From the NCBI GenBank assembly GCA_903923925.1, contig CAIXZF010000006.1, positions 32,106-96,105 of the forward strand: a DNA stretch of 64,000 nucleotides. Reading direction: 5' to 3'. Source of the stretch: an uncultured Bacteroidales bacterium. GTDB lineage: Bacteria > Bacteroidota > Bacteroidia > Bacteroidales > CAIXZF01. The notes under the pieces were generated by a model, which did no database searches, was not told the DNA's origin, and was given only the letters and a program-made list of their open reading frames with translations. Shown here piece after piece: positions 26,333 through 35,397 of the stretch (position 1 is the stretch's first letter; every line of letters begins with the position of its first letter). A program made the translations under genes and the position numbers.

Positions 26333-27343
26333 ATGGATTTATTTTTGTTTTTCAAAAATATGCCCAAAATTGAATTGCATGTGCATGTAGAAGGGGCTGT
26401 AAACGCTGAGACTTATTTCCGGCTGGCGCAGGAAAATAATGTAAAACTTCCGGTAAGCTCTTTCGATGAGTGGCAAAAGTTTTTCGAATTCAAAGACTTT
26501 GCGCATTTCATTAAAGTCTACATCACAGCAGTTTCTTCAATTAAAAAACCGTCAGATTATTCGTTTCTGGTTGAAGAATTTTACAAAAACCAGAAAGAGC
26601 AGAAAATAATTTACACTGAGGCCTATTTGAGTGCATCTTTTCTGGTCGACAAGTTTGATGATGATGAAATTCTTGACGCACTGGCTCTGGGAATGAAAAC
26701 CGGAGAGGAAAAGTATGGAGTGAAAGTGAATTTCATTCCGGATATTGCCAGAAATATTCCCGATAGTCAGGACAGAGTACTCGAGCTCATCTTAAAAGGT
26801 AAGGAAAGAGGCATTTTTATCGGAATTGGTCTTGGCGGTATGGAAAGTGGATTTCCTCCGGAGATTTTTACAGAGACTTACAAAAAAGCGAAACATTCAG
26901 GCTTGCATCTTTTAGTTCATGCAGGAGAAGCTGCAGGTCCGGAAAGCATCTGGGGAGCAATAAATTCTCTCGGTGCCGAAAGAATCGGACATGGAATAAG
27001 ATGTCTGGAAGATGAAAAGCTTGTAGCCTATTTAAAAGAAAATAATCTCCACATTGAAGTTTCGCCTGTAAGTAATTATTGTCTGAAACTTATAGATTCT
27101 AATTCACCGCATCCAATTAAAAATATGCTTGAACTAGGCTTGAATTGTTCTGTTAATTCGGATGACCCGGCAATGTTCTCAACGAATCTTACCGAGCAAT
27201 ATGTATTATTAACTGAACAAGGATTCAGTGTTGATCAATTAATCCAATTAAATAAAAATGCCCTGGCCGCATCATTTCTGAATGAAGAAGAAAAATTGCA
27301 CTATTTGGGTGAATTAATCCAATGGGAAAATACGCTGAAATGA
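26333..27343 (+). CDS. add: Adenosine deaminase
   Basis: A 336-residue zinc hydrolase converting (deoxy)adenosine to inosine. The zinc-binding HVHVEG is near residue 17, HAGEAAGPESIW near 196 carries the zinc His and the catalytic Glu region, the next His is in RIGHGIRC, and SVNSDDPAMF near 280 supplies the two Asp residues. HVHVEG in place of the common HLHLDG is a mild variation within the family, so adenine or another purine as substrate cannot be excluded. It lies between two DEAD-box genes, 37 bp and 34 bp from them, and is probably co-transcribed. Confidence 0.9.
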   Translation: MDLFLFFKNMPKIELHVHVEGAVNAETYFRLAQENNVKLPVSSFDEWQKFFEFKDFAHFIKVYITAVSSIKKPSDYSFLVEEFYKNQKEQKIIYTEAYLSASFLVDKFDDDEILDALALGMKTGEEKYGVKVNFIPDIARNIPDSQDRVLELILKGKERGIFIGIGLGGMESGFPPEIFTETYKKAKHSGLHLLVHAGEAAGPESIWGAINSLGAERIGHGIRCLEDEKLVAYLKENNLHIEVSPVSNYCLKLIDSNSPHPIKNMLELGLNCSVNSDDPAMFSTNLTEQYVLLTEQGFSVDQLIQLNKNALAASFLNEEEKLHYLGELIQWENTLK

Positions 27344-27377
27344 TTATCAGCAACTAAGCAGTACCTTTGAAAAACAA

Positions 27378-28727
27378 ATGACAATTAACATGACTTTTAA
27401 CGACTTAAATCTGAATAAGCCAATTCTGAAAGCATTGGCTGAGATGAATCTGGTAACTCCTACTGTAATTCAGGAAAGAGGGTTTCCGGTTATTATGTCG
27501 GGCAGAGATGTTGTTGGCATAGCACAAACCGGCACTGGAAAAACCCTGGCCTACCTCCTGCCCTGCCTGAGGCAAATGGAATATTCAAAAGACAAATTAC
27601 CCCGGCTTCTGATTTTAGTACCAACACGTGAGCTCGTGATGCAGGTTGTTACAGAAATTGAGAAATTAATCGCTTACCTGAATCTTACAGTTCATGGAGT
27701 TTATGGAGGCAAAAATATTAAGACTCAGATTCAGGAACTTGCTGTAGGACATGATATTATTGTTGGAACTCCGGGCAGGTTACTTGACTTAATGTTAAAT
27801 GGTTCCGTTAAAGTAAAAGCGATTAAAAAACTGGTAATTGATGAAGTTGATGAAATGCTGGATCTTGGATTCAGGGCACAGATTAACAGGGTTTTGGATT
27901 TAATCCCTTCCAAAAGGCAAAACCTGATGTTTTCAGCAACTTTAACAGAAGATGTAGAAATACTTTTAAAGACATTCTTTCATAATCCCGAAAAAATCGA
28001 AGCAGCTCCAACAGGTACCCCTCTCGACCAGATTGAACAGCTGGGTTACTTCGTTCCAAATTTTTACACAAAAATTAACCTGCTGAAGTTTTTACTTGAT
28101 GAGAATCAATCCTTTAAAAAAGTTTTGGTTTTTACAGCAAGTAAAAAAATGGCGGATCAGGTTCTTGAGAATATGACAGACTATGACGACGCTATTGCTG
28201 TAATTCACTCAAATAAGTCACAGAACACTAGGTTTAATACTGTGAATAATTTTCATGCGGGGAAACTGAGGATTCTTGTTGCTACAGATCTGATTTCGAG
28301 AGGCTTGGATATAACCGATGTTACGCATGTTATTAATTTTGATATGCCTGAATTGCAGGAAACATACATTCACAGGATTGGAAGAACCGGAAGAGCTGAT
28401 AAAAAAGGAATAGCAATTAGCTTTATCACAGATTCTGAAAAGGCAAAACTTCTTGAAATTGAAACCTTTATGCATACTGAAATCCGGATAGCATCCTTAC
28501 CGGAAGATGTAGAACTATCCGATATTCTCACTGAAGAAGAAGACCCAAGAACCGAAACAAGCAACATCCAGCTTAAATTGCCGGATATCGATGACAGAGG
28601 ACCCGCATTTCATGAGAAAAAAGAGAAGAACAAAAAGGTAAATAACAAGATTTCCCATTCAACAATAATGATGAAAAAATACGGGAAACCTAAGACCAGA
28701 GGACAAAAGAAACCAAGAAAGAAATAA
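27378..28727 (+). CDS. DEAD/DEAH-box RNA helicase (second copy)
   Basis: A 449-residue helicase, paralogous to the one at 24997 but distinct. Motif I is AQTGTGKT and Ia PTRELV; motif II is written DEVDEMLDLGF, so the name-giving DEAD is DEVD here. SAT, LVATDLISRGLDI and HRIGRTGRAD follow. The C-terminal tail is long and Lys-rich, ending PKTRGQKKPRKK. The A-to-V change in motif II occurs in some bacterial DEAD-box proteins and keeps the two acidic residues needed for Mg-ATP. An in-frame ATG lies 12 nt after the first and either could be used. Confidence 0.9.
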   Translation: MTINMTFNDLNLNKPILKALAEMNLVTPTVIQERGFPVIMSGRDVVGIAQTGTGKTLAYLLPCLRQMEYSKDKLPRLLILVPTRELVMQVVTEIEKLIAYLNLTVHGVYGGKNIKTQIQELAVGHDIIVGTPGRLLDLMLNGSVKVKAIKKLVIDEVDEMLDLGFRAQINRVLDLIPSKRQNLMFSATLTEDVEILLKTFFHNPEKIEAAPTGTPLDQIEQLGYFVPNFYTKINLLKFLLDENQSFKKVLVFTASKKMADQVLENMTDYDDAIAVIHSNKSQNTRFNTVNNFHAGKLRILVATDLISRGLDITDVTHVINFDMPELQETYIHRIGRTGRADKKGIAISFITDSEKAKLLEIETFMHTEIRIASLPEDVELSDILTEEEDPRTETSNIQLKLPDIDDRGPAFHEKKEKNKKVNNKISHSTIMMKKYGKPKTRGQKKPRKK

Positions 28728-28760
28728 CAAATATAAATGCTCTGATTGACTGAAAATTAC

Positions 28761-28792
28761 TTGATTAAAGGATTATTAATTTTGTACTTTTG
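28761..28792 (+). promoter_or_regulatory. Promoter of the propeptide-like lipoprotein gene
   Basis: TTG at 28761-28763, 21-nt spacer, TACTTTTG at 28785-28792 (TAnnTTTG). Transcription would begin roughly 10 nt before the ATG at 28811. Confidence 0.6.
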
Positions 28793-28810
28793 CATTAATT
28801 ATCGGACTTT

Positions 28811-29419
28811 ATGAATATTTTTAAAAAGTGGTTTTATTTAGTAATCCCCGTTGTAGTTTTAATTAGTGGTTGTTCAAAAAAAACAAAGCCTGAAGTTAAG
28901 CAACAGCAAGTCGTTCAGCAGCAAGTTAAAAGTTCTGATGAACAATTGTGGACGGATGTTTCTCTCGACTCTGTGCCAATTGTTGGGAGGCAGAATGCGA
29001 TTCCTATCCAATTCAGAACTCTGAAATTAAATGCACAGATGATGCATTCATTGCTTGCAAAAACTGTAAGTAAAGATAATAACAGTGCATTTGAGTTGAT
29101 TCCCTTGCCAAATCCGAATGGCGGCAATACTAATTTCAAAGTCACAGAAACCCTCAGTATTGATAAGGGATTGCTGGCTAAATACCCATATTTACGTACA
29201 TATGGAGGAAAAGGCGCTACTAACTCCACATCAACAGTCAAAGTAGATTTCATGCCAAATGGATTTCATGCGTATATCATTTCTACAGAAGGAACGATTA
29301 TTATAAATCCAGTTTCAGAAGGCAACTCCACGTATTATTTCTGTTATTTTAAACATAACAGTGGTGAGGTGAAACAAAAATTTGAGCAAGACAGCACATC
29401 ATCAGGCAACGGTAAGTAA
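28811..29419 (+). CDS. Lipoprotein homologous to the propeptide of the adjacent protease
   Basis: A 202-residue lipoprotein (VVLISGC, lipid Cys at residue 21), followed by a Gln/Lys-rich linker. Residues about 70-190 align by eye with residues about 50-170 of the next gene's protease. Shared points: R-x-x-x-LN near the start, a P-P-x-G-x(n)-F strand pair, LAKYP...TY.G against LAKKYP...TYAGQ, GFHAYIIS against GFHAMIIA, then INPV against IDPV and a Tyr-rich end. This region in the protease is its N-terminal pro-domain, so the lipoprotein is a stand-alone pro-domain with no catalytic part. By analogy with other propeptides it may inhibit or chaperone the protease. That is an inference; the homology is seen directly. 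Confidence 0.75.
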   Translation: MNIFKKWFYLVIPVVVLISGCSKKTKPEVKQQQVVQQQVKSSDEQLWTDVSLDSVPIVGRQNAIPIQFRTLKLNAQMMHSLLAKTVSKDNNSAFELIPLPNPNGGNTNFKVTETLSIDKGLLAKYPYLRTYGGKGATNSTSTVKVDFMPNGFHAYIISTEGTIIINPVSEGNSTYYFCYFKHNSGEVKQKFEQDSTSSGNGK

Positions 29420-29486
29420 AAACCATTGTCTGCTTACTGTTGTTATAACTATCCCAAAATCGAACTTCATTAAAAAACCATAAAGC

Positions 29487-31736
29487 ATGAAAAGAAAAAT
29501 TACGTTGATTATTTTATTTCTGGCAGTGATTACAGGTGGTCTGTTATCTGCTCAAACCAATTCAGATTTATTCAAGAGTGTTGATAATCCAAGGCAGGCA
29601 TTCAGGGAAAATGCAAACCGCTGGGCTAGTGAGTACAGGGCATTCACGCTTAACCCCACTGATATCAGGTATTTCCTTGAACAATCACCTGAACTGAGTC
29701 TGACACAGGCAAAAAATAGTAGTTTCATTTTCAATGTACCAATGCCGGATGGCACAATTCAGGAATTCAGACTTATCAAATCTCCTGTAATGGCAGAAGG
29801 TTTAGCAAAAAAGTATCCACAAATTACAACTTATGCCGGACAGTCTATTCGTGATTTTACGGCAACAATTCGTTGCGATGTTACTCAGTTTGGTTTTCAT
29901 GCGATGATTATTGCAAGTAATTATACTGTTTTTATTGATCCGGTTGATCGTTTTACACCGACAGAATACATTAGTTATTACAAATCAAAAGCATTAAGGC
30001 AGGACGATGTTCAGCATTGTCTGATCAGTGATGATGATGCAATAAATCATAATGAGAAAGAATTCATGGAAGCTGGTACAGCTAACCGTACAATTCAGGG
30101 ATCTATGAGAACCTACAGACTTGCGCTTGCATGTACCGGAGAATATGCAGCCTATTACGGCGGCACTGTTCCCGGGGCTCTGGCCGGAATGGTAACTTCA
30201 GTAAATCGCGTTAACGGGGTTTATGAAAGAGAATTTGGAATCCATATGAATCTGGTTGACAATAACGACACTTTAGTTTTCACTTCATCTTCTTCCGATC
30301 CATACACAAACAATAACGGAAGTACAATGCTGAATCAAAACCAGACAACAATAACCGCCAGGATAGGAACCGCAAATTATGATATGGGACATGTATTCAG
30401 CACTGGCGGAGGTGGAATTGCTCAATTAGGCTGTATTTGCAATAGCGGAAACAAGTCAAAAGGGGTTACCGGTATGACTACACCAATTGGTGATGCTTTT
30501 GATATTGATTATGTAGCTCATGAGATGGGTCATCAGTTTGGTGCCAATCATACTTTTAATTCAACTGCAGGTTCATGCGGAGGCGGAAACCGTTCAGCAA
30601 ACTCAGCCTATGAACCAGGAAGCGGAAGTACAATTATGGCCTATGCCGGAATTTGCACAGGACAGGATTTACAAATGCACAGCGATGACTATTTCCATAC
30701 CAGGAGTTTCGATGAAATTATTACCTATACTCAAACAGGAAATGGAAATTCATGCCCGGTTAAAACAACCGACCCAAACAGTGCACCAATTCTGACAATA
30801 TCAGCTAATTATATAATTCCGATGGGAACACCTTTCAGATTAACAGCAAGTGCTACTGATCCTGATGGAGATTCTCTAACCTATTGTTGGGAAGAATATG
30901 ACCTGGGTTCAGCTGGAAACTGGAATGCTCCTGCCGGAAATGCTCCGATTTTCAGGTCATTCAATCCAACAACCTCTGGCACAAGGATTTTCCCAAAGTT
31001 GCTGAATATTCTGAATAACAACAGCACAATCGGTGAATTCAAAGCTTCTTATGCAAGGGTACTCAACTTCCGTTGCACTGTTCGCGATTACGTACTTGCT
31101 GGTGCAGGTGTTACCTATAATGACGTTACCACAAAAGTGAACGTAATCGGTACTGGTCCATTTGCAGTTCTAACTCCAAATGTTGTAGGGATTAAATGGT
31201 ACGGAAATACAGTAGACTCAGTAACCTGGTCGGTTGGCGGCAGCGATGTTGCACCTATCAGCACACCTACTGTTAACGTATTGTTATCGCTTGATGGTGG
31301 TTACACATGGCCTTACACACTGGGCAGCGGAGTGCCAAATACAGGATCCTATTCATTTACAGTTCCTGTTGTAAGCACAACTACAGCCAGGGTAATGGTT
31401 GAAGGTGCAGGCAATATTTTCTTCGATATAAATGACAAAAATTTCACTATCGAACAAAGTGTTGGCATAACAAGCAACCAGAATGCTGGCTCAGTGAGCA
31501 TTAGCCCGAATCCGACCACAGGCGAACTCAACCTTGCCATGATAAATGAAGAAAAAGGCAAAATTGATGTCATTATTACTGATATCACAGGCAAAGTGAT
31601 GCACTCGGCAACAATCAACAAGAGTGCTTCTTTCATGAAATACAGCCTTTCAATTTCAGATTTTGCGAATGGAATTTATTTCGTTCACATTAAGGGTACT
31701 TCTTCAAAATACGTTAAAAAAATTATTAAAAATTAG
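29487..31736 (+). CDS. Reprolysin-like (M12B) metalloprotease with T9SS sorting domain
   Basis: A 749-residue secreted protease. Signal peptide 1-22 (LLSAQ), pro-domain about 30-180, metzincin catalytic domain about 205-420 with HEMGHQFGANH at 345-355 (three zinc His plus catalytic Glu) and a Met-turn in STIMAYAG near 383. Ig/fibronectin-like modules cover about 430-665. The C-terminal T9SS type A sorting domain (about 670-749) begins SISPNPTTGELNL and ends YVKKIIKN. It would be exported by Sec, moved across the outer membrane by T9SS and attached to the surface. It lies 67 bp after the lipoprotein that resembles its pro-domain. A strong terminator follows. Confidence 0.92.
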   Translation: MKRKITLIILFLAVITGGLLSAQTNSDLFKSVDNPRQAFRENANRWASEYRAFTLNPTDIRYFLEQSPELSLTQAKNSSFIFNVPMPDGTIQEFRLIKSPVMAEGLAKKYPQITTYAGQSIRDFTATIRCDVTQFGFHAMIIASNYTVFIDPVDRFTPTEYISYYKSKALRQDDVQHCLISDDDAINHNEKEFMEAGTANRTIQGSMRTYRLALACTGEYAAYYGGTVPGALAGMVTSVNRVNGVYEREFGIHMNLVDNNDTLVFTSSSSDPYTNNNGSTMLNQNQTTITARIGTANYDMGHVFSTGGGGIAQLGCICNSGNKSKGVTGMTTPIGDAFDIDYVAHEMGHQFGANHTFNSTAGSCGGGNRSANSAYEPGSGSTIMAYAGICTGQDLQMHSDDYFHTRSFDEIITYTQTGNGNSCPVKTTDPNSAPILTISANYIIPMGTPFRLTASATDPDGDSLTYCWEEYDLGSAGNWNAPAGNAPIFRSFNPTTSGTRIFPKLLNILNNNSTIGEFKASYARVLNFRCTVRDYVLAGAGVTYNDVTTKVNVIGTGPFAVLTPNVVGIKWYGNTVDSVTWSVGGSDVAPISTPTVNVLLSLDGGYTWPYTLGSGVPNTGSYSFTVPVVSTTTARVMVEGAGNIFFDINDKNFTIEQSVGITSNQNAGSVSISPNPTTGELNLAMINEEKGKIDVIITDITGKVMHSATINKSASFMKYSLSISDFANGIYFVHIKGTSSKYVKKIIKN

Positions 31737-31756
31737 TGGTTCTATAATTGATTGAT

Positions 31757-31791
31757 AACAGGCTGTCCTTAATTGGGTAGCCTGTTTTTTT
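31757..31791 (+). terminator. Rho-independent terminator after the reprolysin gene
   Basis: Stem AACAGGCT (31757-31764) with AGCCTGTT (31779-31786), extended inward by G-T and C-G pairs to a TTAATT loop, followed by a run of T. It separates the protease from the M3 peptidase gene. Confidence 0.85.
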
Positions 31792-31840
31792 ATTGCTAAA
31801 AAGATTGGATATTTGAGTACTCTAAAAAGCCACTTTACTT

Positions 31841-33946
31841 ATGAAAAATATTGTCAGGATGATTATCAGTCTTTTATTGTTAAACACTTTGGGGTTTTCT
31901 CAGGATAACAAGGAAAATAACCCATTTTTCACTGAATATACAACACCTTTTAAAGTTCCTCCATTCGATAAAATAGACACTTCACATTACATCCCGGCTT
32001 TCATGAGAGGTATTGCCGAACAACAAGCTGAAGTTGATGTTATTACGAATACTAAAGAAGCAGCAAGCTTTGAAAATACAATTCTGGCCTACGATAGATC
32101 AGGCGAAATTCTTACCAAAGTCGGAAATGTTTTTTACAGTTTAAATTCTGCAAATACAAATGAAGCAATGCAGAATATTGCCAGAAAGATTTCACCTCTT
32201 ATCACTCAGCATAGGGATAATCTCTCACTTAATGACAAGCTTTTCCAAAGAATAAAAGCTGTTTATCTTTCCCGGGAAAAGTCAAATCTGGATAATGATC
32301 AGAAAAGAGTAGTTGAAAAATATTATGATGATTTTGTGCGGAATGGAGCTGATTTAAATGAAGCCGACAAAACAAAGCTCAGGGAGATTAATCAGCAGTT
32401 ATCTGCTGCAAGCCTTGGATTCGGAGAGAACCTGCTTGCCGAAACCAATACAAATTTCAAGCTCATTATTGACAATAAAGCTGATCTGAGCGGTTTACCC
32501 GACGAAGCTGTCAATGCAGCTGCTGAAACAGCTAAAAAATCGGGCAATGAAGGAAAATGGATATTTACACTCCAGAAACCAAGCATGTTACCCTTTTTAC
32601 AATATGCACAAAACAGATCATTAAGGGAGAAATTGTATACCGGATATTTAATGAGAGGAAATAACAATGATAAGTATGATAATAAGGCATTAATCCTGAA
32701 AATTGCAAATCTGCGTTCGGAAAGAGCCAAACTTTTAGGATATTCAACTTATGCTGAATATGTAATAAGTAACAATATGGCTAAAACACCGGAGAAGGTG
32801 TACGACCTGCTGCAAAAAATTCTTGAACCTGCTCAGAAGGCAGCTGAGAAAGACAAAAACGAGATGCAGCAGATTATTGCAAAAGAAGGTGGAAAATTCA
32901 ACATGGAAAGTTGGGATTGGTGGTATTATGCCGAAAAGTTAAAAAAAGAGAAATATGATTTAGAAGAATCAGAAGTAAAACCCTATTTCGCCCTCGAAAA
33001 TGTAAAGCAAGGCATGTTTTATGTCGCAAAGAAATTATACGATATCAGTTTCACCAAATTAGCGAATGTACCAGTGTATAATCCTGAGGTTGAAGCCTTT
33101 GAGGTTAAAGATAAAGCAGGTGCTCATATAGGTGTGCTGTATATGGATTACCATCCCAGAAGTGGCAAACGCGTGGGGGCCTGGTGTGGCAGTTTCAGAG
33201 ACCAGAGCTATGAAAATGGCAAAAGAATAACACCGGTCGTAACAATAGTAACTAATTTCACAAGAGCTTCAGGTGACACTCCAGCTTTACTTACCTGGGA
33301 TGAATCAAATACTTTATTTCATGAGTTCGGTCATGCTCTGGCTGCAATTTTTACAGATGGAAAATACAACAGAACGGCTGGCGATCTGGCCAGGGACATG
33401 GTGGAATTGCCTTCTCAATTCATGGAAAATTATGCCGGACAACCGGAGGTGCTGAATGTATACGCAAAACATTACAAAACCGGTGAACCGATTCCGTCTG
33501 AACTTCAGAAAAAGCTTCAAAAGAGTTTGATTTTCAACGAGGGATTTGTTACTGTTGAATATATTGCAGCATCCATTCTTGATTTAGACTGGCATAGTTT
33601 TAAAAGTCCGCAAAATGTTGATGTACTGAAATTTGAATCAGAATCTATGGCAAAAATCAAATTAATGAAGGAGATCCTGCCACGGTATCGCACTACCTAT
33701 TTCAATCATATTATCGGAGGCTATGCAGCAGGATATTATGTATATCTTTGGGCTGCAGTTCTGGATTCAGATGCATTTCAGGCTTTCCTTGATTCAGGGA
33801 ATATTTTCAACAAGGAAATCGCAAACCGGTACAGGAAATATATCCTAACCGAAGGTGGCAATGATGATGGAATGATTCAGTATGCAAAATTCAGGGGAAA
33901 AGAACCTACGTTGGAACCATTACTCCGTAAAAGAGGATTAAATTAG
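31841..33946 (+). CDS. dcp: M3 family peptidase (peptidyl-dipeptidase Dcp type), exported
   Basis: A 701-residue zinc peptidase of the M3 (thimet oligopeptidase) family. The signal peptide ends near residue 20 (LLLNTLGFSQ), so it should be periplasmic. HEFGHALAA at about 494-502 gives the zinc ligands and catalytic Glu; GFVTVEYIAASILD downstream supplies the third zinc ligand region, and YAAGYYVYLWAAVLDSDAF is typical of Dcp. Full length. Dcp releases dipeptides from C-termini of oligopeptides, so it may complete degradation begun by surface proteases such as the upstream reprolysin. The terminator between them means separate transcription. Confidence 0.92.
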   Translation: MKNIVRMIISLLLLNTLGFSQDNKENNPFFTEYTTPFKVPPFDKIDTSHYIPAFMRGIAEQQAEVDVITNTKEAASFENTILAYDRSGEILTKVGNVFYSLNSANTNEAMQNIARKISPLITQHRDNLSLNDKLFQRIKAVYLSREKSNLDNDQKRVVEKYYDDFVRNGADLNEADKTKLREINQQLSAASLGFGENLLAETNTNFKLIIDNKADLSGLPDEAVNAAAETAKKSGNEGKWIFTLQKPSMLPFLQYAQNRSLREKLYTGYLMRGNNNDKYDNKALILKIANLRSERAKLLGYSTYAEYVISNNMAKTPEKVYDLLQKILEPAQKAAEKDKNEMQQIIAKEGGKFNMESWDWWYYAEKLKKEKYDLEESEVKPYFALENVKQGMFYVAKKLYDISFTKLANVPVYNPEVEAFEVKDKAGAHIGVLYMDYHPRSGKRVGAWCGSFRDQSYENGKRITPVVTIVTNFTRASGDTPALLTWDESNTLFHEFGHALAAIFTDGKYNRTAGDLARDMVELPSQFMENYAGQPEVLNVYAKHYKTGEPIPSELQKKLQKSLIFNEGFVTVEYIAASILDLDWHSFKSPQNVDVLKFESESMAKIKLMKEILPRYRTTYFNHIIGGYAAGYYVYLWAAVLDSDAFQAFLDSGNIFNKEIANRYRKYILTEGGNDDGMIQYAKFRGKEPTLEPLLRKRGLN

Positions 33947-34026
33947 ATCTGACTCAATTTGCTTTTTGTATTTTAAACGAATATCAAGGATAATTAAAAG
34001 ATTAAAAATCATTAAAAAGAATAAAA

Positions 34027-35397
34027 ATGAAGACAAAACTATTCTTGACCTGCTTAATTTTAGTTCTGGTTAATTTGAGCATTAAGGCACAGCAAAATGC
34101 ACTTGATTTTGACAATGTTGACGATTTTGTGAGCGTTCCGGCTGCTTCAGCTCTGATTTCAGGCGCAACCCAACTCTCAATGACGATGTGGGTAAAACCG
34201 AATAACCTCACAGGTGCATGGCCTGATTATGATGGATTTGGCGGTTTTCGCAACGATGTTGATGCTGATTTTTACCTTGTACAATTAGGATCAACCGGAA
34301 TCGAAGGGCGATTCAGAGGTACAGCCGGAGTAGCGTACACCATTTCAGCCAACAATCTTCAACCATCTGTTTGGCAACATCTTACGTTAACGTATGATGG
34401 AAGCATGTTGAAATTCTACATGAATGGACAGGAAGCCACTTCCATTCCAGCTTCAGGAACAATCTCAAATCAGAGTGTCGATTTTTTGATGGGAAAATTG
34501 ATTTATTCGATAACCAATTTCTTTTTCCTCGGACAATTAGACGAGGTGAGTTTGTGGAATAAAGCATTAACTATTCAGGAAATTCAGCATATCTACACTT
34601 GTGCAATTAACCCTTCTGCAGCAAACCTCCTGTTATACTACAAATATGACCAGGGAATAGCCGGCGGCAATAATTCAGGAATTCTAAATGCAAATACAAG
34701 TGCAGGTACATTAAACGGTACTCTGAATAATTTCGGACTCACAGGAGCAAGTTCAAATTTTGTAGCAGGGGTTTCAACACCTGTTAATGCAATTAACCAT
34801 ACAATTTGCAACGGTCAGAGTTACCAATTCGGTAACCTCAACTTAACCACACCCGGAGTTTACACACAAACATTCACAACCTCAGGAGGCTGCGATTCTG
34901 TTGTTCAGCTATCGCTCGCTGTTAGTACTGTTAACACGGCAATGTCGCAAAGCGGAATCACGCTTACAGCAGCATTGGCAGGAGCTACCTATAAATGGGT
35001 AAATTGCAGCAACAATTTTTCAGCAATACCCGGCGCAGTTAACCAGAGCTTTACACCAGCTTCAAACGGGATCTATGCCTGCATTATCACCTTTAACGGC
35101 TGTTCTGATACAACAATCTGTAAATCGGTTACTACCGTTGGAATTGGGGAAGAACACAAAAGTGCAATCACCATCTATCCCAATCCAGTTACAGATATTC
35201 TTACACTTGAGTTGAATGGAATAAATCAAACCGGTGTATTAACCTTGAATGATATCAGTGGCAAGGCTATCTTTAACAGAGAATTAGCTGAAAGTGATTT
35301 TGTGCAGGTTAACATGAGCCCTTACAGCCAGGGTGTCTATATTTTAAAATACAGGAATGCTGATGTTTCTAAAGTATGGAAAGTAATTAAAGAATAA
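34027..35397 (+). CDS. LamG-domain T9SS-secreted protein
   Basis: A 456-residue surface or secreted protein. Signal peptide 1-22 (NLSIKAQ). A LamG/concanavalin-like domain covers about 25-200 (ALDFDNVDDFVSVPAA, MTMWVKP, WQHLTLTYDGSMLKFYMNG, GQLDEVSLWNKALT), the usual Bacteroidota version that may bind carbohydrate. A linker with ICNGQSYQFGNLNL, common in Bacteroidota adhesins, follows, then Ig-like beta strands. The T9SS type A sorting domain (about 380-456) starts AITIYPNPVTDILTLEL. No catalytic residues. Function probably adhesive; not provable here. Its stop codon overlaps the apparent beginning of the next gene. Confidence 0.87.
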   Translation: MKTKLFLTCLILVLVNLSIKAQQNALDFDNVDDFVSVPAASALISGATQLSMTMWVKPNNLTGAWPDYDGFGGFRNDVDADFYLVQLGSTGIEGRFRGTAGVAYTISANNLQPSVWQHLTLTYDGSMLKFYMNGQEATSIPASGTISNQSVDFLMGKLIYSITNFFFLGQLDEVSLWNKALTIQEIQHIYTCAINPSAANLLLYYKYDQGIAGGNNSGILNANTSAGTLNGTLNNFGLTGASSNFVAGVSTPVNAINHTICNGQSYQFGNLNLTTPGVYTQTFTTSGGCDSVVQLSLAVSTVNTAMSQSGITLTAALAGATYKWVNCSNNFSAIPGAVNQSFTPASNGIYACIITFNGCSDTTICKSVTTVGIGEEHKSAITIYPNPVTDILTLELNGINQTGVLTLNDISGKAIFNRELAESDFVQVNMSPYSQGVYILKYRNADVSKVWKVIKE

